NCBI GenBank assembly: GCA_009767595.1
Contig: VSDK01027748.1
Span: 133,946 to 197,945, forward strand
DNA from: Symbiodinium kawagutii
Lineage: Eukaryota; Sar; Dinophyceae; Suessiales; Symbiodiniaceae
DNA length: 64,000 bases
Reading direction: 5' to 3'
Shown here: positions 57,355-64,000 of the stretch, piece by piece
How positions within the stretch are numbered: the stretch's first letter is position 1
How the letters are laid out: every line of letters begins with the position of its first letter
Program-made: the position numbers and the translations under genes
Notes under the pieces: model-generated
What the model saw: only the letters and a program-made list of their open reading frames with translations
Databases searched by the model: none
Told to the model about the DNA's origin: nothing

Positions 57355-58286
57355 TTGAATATGATTAGTTTGTTTTCTTGATCATTTATCATGCTGTTGG
57401 TGGAAAAAATCCTGCACCTGCTGGTTTGCAGTGCATTCCATCACTTTGGGCCTCAAGCTTTCATAGATTTCATGGGCTGGATCTGAAACAGTGAGTACAT
57501 CCAACATGTACAACCAAACACCAAGCAGACTCTCAGAATGCAGCAGACCTATCCCTGTATCAACAATCGGCTCACGGGCACTCGCAGACCACCCCAAGAT
57601 TGTCAGTTGGAAGCAAAACAAGTAAGCGCGCACACCAGTTGTTGAATAGCTCACATGGCATGTTGCATTATTCATTTCTGCTCATGGGGTTTCCGGACAA
57701 GGACTCTGTTGTCCTTCTCCATATGACTGATTCGTTCTGAGTAGATTCCATCTTTGGAGGTCGGTGCTTTCCTGCAAATGATTGAACAAGAACAGTCTAG
57801 TCAGCAATGATTAGGTAAATGAGCATCGCGACCAAGGCTAGCCTGTTCATGTTTGATGCGTTCACTGCGGGTACCAAGTTTTGCCCCACAGTCGTTGTAT
57901 TTTTGCTAGTCACTACTGCAAGTGTCACAACCATTCTCAATGCCTGTGAGTATGGTTCAACACCAAACAGACACGGAAACGATCTAGTCAGTAACAAATC
58001 CCAGCAAAGTTACCTGTTCTTTTTACGTTCAGATGGTTTTCCCTGCAAATCAGTGATGATGTGTTCTTGGCAACTGGTTGTATCAACATGGATAGTGGAC
58101 AACCTGTTAGATCGCTTGTCATATCCCAACAATCGGGTGGTTTAATGGCAGGGATGAGTTCCTTCCTCATCCTGTCCACTGTCTACGATCTCTATTTAGA
58201 TCATGTTAGATCAAGCTGATCAAACTTCTCCGTTCTCGATCCTCATTCGGTGTAGCCCTGCAGCAGCAATTTGTCTCTAGGCCTTC

Positions 58287-58546
58287 CATGGGTTCAGCGC
58301 GAAGTCGTCCTGTGTGGAATTTGGAGGCTCGCACAACCACGTGATCCTACGAGTTTTGACATTCCAAATTCAAAAGGATCAGGTCCAACGGGGAGCAAAG
58401 CTCAGTTTGGTACAGATGACGCTGTGCTAGTGGATTTCTGTATGAACTACTTGGTGCTTGTGAATGTTGGACCGTTGGGAAATGCCATCAATGCATATCA
58501 ATGCCTCATTGCTCAAGACAGTCAAAGCCCACCTCCCTGTTTCTAA
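58287..58546 (+). CDS. exon-like segment with two overlapping frames
   Basis: One frame starts with ATG at 58287 (MGSARSRPVWNLEARTT) and reaches a GTGATC donor. The other is open from 58271 to 58546 and reads AQFGTDDAVLVDFCMNYLVL. Either could be an exon just upstream of the SPT16-like exons at 58718. Confidence 0.3.
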
Positions 58547-58717
58547 GCTGCAAGTATGGTACAGTAGTGGCTATGTGTGTTGTGAGTGCAGCCATATAGA
58601 AAGGCAAAGGGATTTTGTGATATTTCCACGCTAGCTTAGCATGAATAGCTGAATTATGCAGTCTTTGGTGTGTGTAACTAGATGGATACAACTGAAATTG
58701 GCTAGTCAGCTAGACAG

Positions 58718-61700
58718 TTGACAAGCATCGCTGGGCCAGCGAAGGCACATCATAACGGCTTCCGCTGCGGAGTGCGCGGCAGCGCGACCGAGAAGGTGAG
58801 CAGAGTAGCAGACCATTGCAGCAGCCACTGGCGTGGCACGATCCTCTTCACTGTCCAAATGAATGGTCGCTGAATGGTTGAACTTGTTGTACTTTTGCCA
58901 TGATGGCAAGAAGGTTTTCATGTTTGATGATCGATTCTGCTGCAAGTGGCCCTTGTTGAGTGCAAGTGCCTGTTGTGACCAGCCCTCTGCAGTTGGAAGT
59001 GCTCTACTCCCAAATCAACGTCGCCATTTTCCAGCCCTGTGAAAGACGTCCCTTGGCGTCACCGGTGAGTTGGTGAGTTGCCACGAGCCAAACAGAGGCA
59101 CCTCATGAGGTTTCTGGAGCTAGTAGGTTGGTGGTGATGCTATGCACATCCAGCATGGCGAGATGTGGTGAGACGTGGTAAGACTTAGTTGCAGTCACAG
59201 ATGTCACGTGAGTACTAGTGCCACTGAGCTACCGGAGATGTCTTTAAGAAATGATCGGAATAAGCCATGTGACTCTTTGTGGTGGATTCTTGAGTATTAT
59301 TGGGGATTGTCATTTGATGTCAATGAAGGATGGACATACTGTGTATATCTATTTATATTTGTATTTACATGCACCATGTGTCGGGAAATGACGCACCCTG
59401 ACACTACACAAACTCACCTTGCTCAGCAGGAGTCCGCAAAATCCAACATGGAAAATTTGATTTACTACAGTACCAATTCTACACGATACAAGGGATGTTC
59501 GCCGTTTTTCTCACGCTCCAGCGTCTCAGACGCAGAGGCAATCTTTGGAAACCGTAAGCTTACCACCACAATGAAAATTTCTGTGCACACGAGGATTTTT
59601 TGGGTGCAAGGAATCAGTGCCTGGACCTTTGGTTGTGAATCCTGGTGATAGCAACCATGGCTACTTGCTGCGAGGGTTGCAGCATACCCTGGCTAACGTT
59701 GATGCCAGCCTGCACAGCTGAAGGTTCCTTGATGGTCCTGATTCATTTTCACCTGAAAGAGCCCATCATGATTGGCAGACGAAAGACTGACAGCTGCTGA
59801 AATCCCTGGATGTGCCATGTGGCGTGATTTGAGTTGGAAATGAAGAGCCGCAAGACAGAGTAATGCGGATATCCAACAGTGGCTGACCATGCTGTTTTTG
59901 GAGGCTTGTCGATCGCAGGGGACTCTTACCAGGTGCATGATTCATGAAAGGCAGCGGTAGGATCAGTAGGGATCAGTGTGGTTTGATTTTGGGTGCAGTG
60001 CTTTGCAGGACCTTTGAAATCCAGTTCTACACCGAAGTGCGGGCTCAGACAGAGGACAACTGGGCCAGTTGATTCTGATTTGATCTGAATACTCTAACTT
60101 GTGAGAACCGTGTAATGCATATAGTGTCAAATTTGGGTTTTCATGGTCCTGGGCGTTAAACCTGTGGTCCTGGGCGTTAAACTGGAACACCACTTGGGAG
60201 CGCTACCCAGGACACTACCCGGGACACTACCCAGGTACTACCCAGGTAATTACTACCCAGGCACTACCCAGGTACTACCCAGGAAAAAGGATACGTTAAG
60301 GCTAAGCATAAGGTCAACCCAATGCTTAGCGTTGACGTACTACCCAGCTACTACCCAGGTACTACCCAGGCCACTAACCAGGGCGCTACCCAGGACACTA
60401 CCCAGGTAGTGACACATCTGATGTGTGTCCGATTTGTGATGGAAAAAAGGCTGCCTTGAGCCGTGACCGCATTTTCGCAAAATCCTGCCACATGCTTTCC
60501 CACCGACTTTGAGGGTCGATTTGCCACCAAAAACGGCCACGCTATATGCATTATGCGGTTTTGGCAAACTCTAACTGCAGTACATGTAAGTACAAATATA
60601 GATACCTATTTCTCCAATTTTCTCCGCTCATCCAGCAGGCGAAAGCACAATGGTGGGAAGCTTGACCTGGAGAGTGCCAGGGATCAAAGTCACCATGACT
60701 CAACCCTCAAAATACATAGTTTTCTCCTACAGCTTCGCGCATGTGTGGTTGCTGAATAGCCTATCTTTTGTCATACCATGTCATACCCAATATGGCTTTG
60801 GATCACGCTTTGCCCGGGATGAATACCGCATGAGTACAACAGGTTCTGTAGTTGGCATACCTTCAAGTTTTGTTGATTATCTCTTATGATCAAACATTAA
60901 GCCATCGTTTACTATTCATTAGCCACTACATACCCACTATCTAGCCATAGGAAATCATAGGAATGATTGACCATGGACTATTAATGGTTATTCACCAGCA
61001 GTCAACCATTTTAACCTATGATCAACCATTGTGAAAAAGAATTTACAATCATAGTCAATAACCACTAACAACCATTATTAGCCCCTCGCAACCGTGATTA
61101 TGATTGACCATGATAAATGATAACCATTACTAACCATTACGATCATCGGTTGATTGATGATAGCCATTGATTAACCATGAATAGCCATTATAGTAATAAG
61201 CAACCAATATTACCAACCATTACTATATCTATGTATTACCATTATTAACGACCATGATTAACAATTACTAACCTGCTAGTTATAACCATCGGTTGCCATG
61301 CCCCATTGCTTGATCGCCGCAGGATTTGTCCATGAGGAGATCGGCCAATGCCTACGATCCCGACGAGATTTTGCAGGCGGATGTAGTGACAAGGTATGGA
61401 TCATAGTGGTGACAGACCAACCATAGATGTGTAGAAGTATCAAGAAATATCATCAAGAATAAATATTATCTATTTGTTTGTTTGTCTATCTATGTATTGT
61501 TTTTTTCTTTTCTTTCTTTCTTTCTTTCTATCTTTCTATCTTTCTATCTTTCTATCTTTCTATCTTTCTATCTTTATACATCTAAGCACATATACGGCAC
61601 AACATGTGGTAATAGTTTCTTGTTTGTAGGGAACCATTTTGAGCCTGAGCCCAGATGATTTCTTGCAATGTCTTGCACAGTGGTCACTGGGGAAATGCCC

Positions 61701-62017
61701 TCTATTCAGAAATGTGTTTCCCTGCGTGGCAGAATACCAAGAAATCATTGATGAAAGTGCAGAGATTGAAATCCGATTTTGCTGCATGTTTTTAGTCTAC
61801 ATATGATAAGTGTGCATTGTAGGTATGAATGCACAAGGTAAGTCACCTTGTATACAGACGTTAATACATGTACATGAGTACAGAAATGCATGTTTTACAT
61901 ATTTATGTGTACTGCAATAAGTCCCACACCACCCCTGAACATACAAGAGCCATGGCTGTCACGGGAAGATGTGCTCAGGAGCAAAGAGAGGAAGAGATGA
62001 AAGTGCGCTTGAACAAG
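58718..62017 (+). CDS. SPT16: FACT subunit SPT16-like protein, block 2 (middle domain)
   Basis: Four exons match consecutive parts of the SPT16 middle domain. 58718-58795 reads AGPAKAHHNGFRCGVRGSAT (family: GxLxAH-x-NGFR-x-x-x-x-G). 58993-59064 reads LEVLYSQINVAIFQPCERR (family: D-I/V-L-Y-x-NIKHA-x-FQPC); both are phase 0 with GTGAGC and GTGAGT donors. 61323-61393 reads MRRSANAYDPDEILQAD (family RRS-x-YDPDEI). 61969-62017 reads QEQREEEMKVRLNK (family EQRER...R-x-K-x-N). The strand between FQPC and RRS was not found in the 2.2 kb intron region. The downstream EIEIVHF part is not seen before the window ends. This block covers exactly what block 1 at 4492-21339 lacks, so it may be a second gene copy or a displaced part of the same gene. 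Confidence 0.62.
60140..60410 (+). repeat. ACTACCCAGG tandem repeat with inserted hairpin
   Basis: GGTCCTGGGCGTTAAAC occurs twice at 60147-60181, then CTACCCAGG-A/G-x units repeat about fifteen times to 60408. The array is interrupted at 60285-60340 by a stem-loop: CGTTAAGGCTAAGCAT pairs with ATGCTTAGCGTTGACG. The units are about 10 to 15 bases and not separated by unique spacers, so this is not a CRISPR array. Confidence 0.85.
60900..61290 (+). repeat. AACCATTATTAACCATGAT degenerate field
   Basis: About 390 bases of drifting AACCATTA and ACCATGATTA words immediately before the SPT16-like exon at 61323. Confidence 0.65.
61498..61575 (+). repeat. TTTC then TATC pyrimidine microsatellite
   Basis: TTTCTTTCTTTC passes into TATCTTTCTATC units over about 75 bases, in the intron after the exon ending at 61393. 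Confidence 0.9.
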
Positions 62018-62449
62018 GCCACACGGGCCATCCCTTGGGATGATGGTTTTTGATCACTCATGTGGAAGCTGTCAGCTTGGGGCTCTTGTCGTGATCAAAA
62101 TTCTGGTGGCTGGATCTTGTTATGCATTTTCGGACGTTCATGACAGCAGCACTGGCTTTTCTGTCGAAAGCAGAACGAAGATGAGGGATTCTGAGTGCAA
62201 GAGTCAGAGGAAAGTGTTTATGCACATGTACCTACAGAACAAAAAACCTTCTTTTTTTTGGTTTCTTGAAAAAAACCAGGTTTTTTTAAAAAAACCAGGT
62301 TTTTCCATAATGCTGTTTTCCAGTATTTATGTAAATGTTATACACACAATCGTAAAGGCCATCCCCCCCTATTTTTTCTTTGGGGGTGGTGTCTGCTTCG
62401 CAATTGTAAAGCCAAAATGCTAGCTCTCCCCAAGACTCTCCCCAAAGGC

Positions 62450-62625
62450 TTCTTTCTTTCCTCTCTTTCTTCTCTGTCCTTTCTTTCCTCGCTTTCCTTT
62501 CTTTCCTCTCTTTCCTTTCTTTCCTTTCTTTCCTCTCTTTCCTCTCTTTCCTCTCTTTCCTTTCTTTCCTCTCTTTCCTTTCTTTCCTTTCTTCCCTTTC
62601 TTTTTCTGTCTTTTCTTTCCCTTAA
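62450..62625 (+). repeat. TTTCCTC pyrimidine tract
   Basis: About 175 bases of TTTCC and TCTTTCC units with almost no purines on the + strand. Such mirror-like tracts can form triplex DNA. The Ser-Leu and Lys-Gly open frames over it are artefacts. Confidence 0.9.
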
Positions 62626-62639
62626 CCACAGTCAAAACC

Positions 62640-63123
62640 ATTTAGCCACAATAAAAAACAATAAAGAAAAAGAAAAAAACGAAGTGAGCTAGGAAGGTTG
62701 TTTCTTTCTGCAATTGCTAGTTTCAATCTATAAATGCAAATGCAAGGGCCTGCAAGGGGGTACCCTTTGCGGACCTGATGTTTGTATTTTTTTGCCGAAG
62801 ACTTTGAAAAAGAAAACAGCTGTTTTGAACAAGGAAACAATTTGAGTTTGTAGAGGTTTGCTTTGCCTATGCTTTGGAAAAGCATTCAATCATGATTAAA
62901 AACAATTTAACCACAATGAACAAAGAATAAGGAAGAAAAAATAGAAGTGAGCCAGGGAGGTTGTTTCTTATCGCAATTGCAAATTTCAATTTGCAAATGC
63001 AAGGGCCTGCAAAGGGGTACCCTTTGGGGACCTGATTTTTGTTGAAGGATGTTCAAAGAAAACAAATGTTTTGAACAAGGTATTTTTTTGAGTTTGTAGA
63101 GGTTTGCTTTGCTATTGCAAGCG
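62640..63123 (+). repeat. tandem duplication, unit of about 240 bases
   Basis: Two diverged copies, about 62645-62885 and 62905-63123. Shared blocks in the same order: GGTTGTTTCTT, CAATTGC, AAATGCAAGGGCCTGCAA, GGGGTACCCTTTG, GGACCTGAT, TGTTTTGAACAAGG and TTGAGTTTGTAGAGGTTTGC. No coding frame is conserved. Confidence 0.85.
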
Positions 63124-63629
63124 CTTCACTGTTGGGTGTACAACGTTATATAGTGACCAAACCATGAATTGAAGCTTTCTCGTTCAATGGTTTGCACACT
63201 GTGATGTACAATCATGTGTATGAATTGATTTGATATGCTTTGATCGCAACAAACTGTGAAATGCGTGCACAATTCCCACATTTTTTGCCAACCGTTTCTT
63301 CCATTTTCAGGCACGGAATAATAAACACCCATGGGCTGATAAGACGCCATAGCAAATCCCTCAATCTGCATTTGGTTTCATTCACTTTAATCTTAGTGAC
63401 CTTCTTCTTTGACAGGTCTTAGTTTGAATTTTGCAAAGCAACCATGTGATCAAACGTGATGTGGTGGTTAATTTGATGATGGAATCCTTGAATTTTCAAT
63501 CACATGTCAGAAATTGATGGTCAAAACCAACATAGTTGGTGATCACAAGTATAAAGACAGGTTCAAGAGCTAACATATTTTCATGTTAAATCAGGATAAA
63601 TTACGCTCCAAAAAACCTGCTTTTTTTGG

Positions 63630-63785
63630 AATAACCCATAAAATTTTATGGGTATTTTACGGATTTTTATGGGTATTTTACGGATTTTTACGGGTGTAAA
63701 TTACGGGTGTAAATTACGGGTGGCTACAGGTAAAAAACCTGGTTATTTTCTGAAATTGCGGGTAGATTACGCGAAAAACCTGCTT
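63630..63785 (+). repeat. ATTTTACGGATTTTTATGGG short tandem repeat
   Basis: GGGTATTTTACGGATTTTTA is repeated, followed by three GGGTGTAAATTAC units and then GGGTAGATTACG and similar. An AT-rich array of about 150 bases with no gene nearby. Confidence 0.75.
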
Positions 63786-64000
63786 ATTTGACACATTTTC
63801 AAATTATGGGTTTTTTTGAGCGAATTTGCTTATGTTCGAAGTTGGAAGCGTATATCACTGAATGATAACCAGCATGTTTCATTTTCAAGGATTCACGGCC
63901 GTTTTGGCAAAAGATGAAGTGTTGTAGTGCAGCCTTACTGCAAATATAGTTGGTGTTGCTAGATGTTTTTTTGTTCCCAGGTTAGCACTAATGTTATACA

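Larger units (their letters stand above)
59065..61322 (+). other. intron interval of SPT16-like block 2
   Basis: Should contain the exon for the strand after FQPC, but I could not identify it. Holds the ACTACCCAGG array and the AACCATTA field. An open frame at 60650-60889 has no family resemblance. Confidence 0.4.
62018..64000 (+). other. noncoding, repeat-rich right edge
   Basis: No exon recognised. Contains the pyrimidine tract, the 240-base tandem duplication, the ATTTTACGG array and, near 62260-62300, TTTTTTAAAAAAACCAGG palindromes. The rest of the SPT16-like block 2 probably continues beyond the window. Confidence 0.45.

Noticed and set aside
57382-57675. Minus-strand 97-codon frame (LLHSESLLGVWLYMLDVL)
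   Set aside because: Coding-looking, but no splice sites or neighbouring minus-strand exons support it; kept out for lack of a second line of evidence.
60190-60410. CRISPR-like array
   Set aside because: Units are contiguous with no unique spacers of constant length, and the sequence is from a eukaryotic nucleus.
62417-62692. Ser-Leu-Ser-Phe repeat protein and its Lys-Gly mirror
   Set aside because: Translations of the TTTCC tract.

Overview
The window looks like nuclear DNA of a dinoflagellate, probably Suessiales or Symbiodiniaceae. Four things suggest this. A Ty1/copia element of the kind common in these genomes lies at the left edge. The genes are cut into exons of about 30-170 bases by much longer AT-richer introns. 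Introns begin with GC or GA as well as GT, and this is fixed in several places by protein motifs that only read correctly with those donors. A short inverted-repeat element recurs inside introns. Every gene I could chain is on the + strand. Introns and spacers are full of degraded ATGATGGTT/AACCATCAT tracts, CAT, GATA, GGTT and TTTCC repeats.

Layout. 1-4200: 3' part of a copia retrotransposon (integrase, reverse transcriptase, RNase H). 4492-21339: exons of a protein resembling the FACT histone chaperone subunit SPT16, with an Ala/Lys/Pro-rich linker. 21715-27194: a phase-consistent 12-exon gene of 410 codons that I do not recognise. 27662-30122: an Alba-like nucleic-acid-binding protein with an RG-rich tail. 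31657-33023: a small helical protein. 33792-39343: a calcyphosin-like EF-hand protein, the best resolved gene. 39939-44033: a nine-exon unknown gene with a degenerate EF-hand-like segment. 44115-46664: poorly resolved exons. 46779-50216: the C-terminal part of a Tubby-like protein. 51025-55265: another unknown multi-exon gene. 58718-62017: a second set of SPT16-like exons, covering the middle-domain part that is missing from the first set. 62018-64000: repeats only.

The genes do not form an obvious pathway. Their shared features are same-strand orientation, small exons and mixed GT/GC/GA donors. Exon borders were deduced by eye from AG acceptors, donors, phase and family motifs. Transcript data would be needed to confirm them, and the first exons are mostly unresolved. 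A ten-base run of N at 17423-17432 marks an assembly gap inside an intron.
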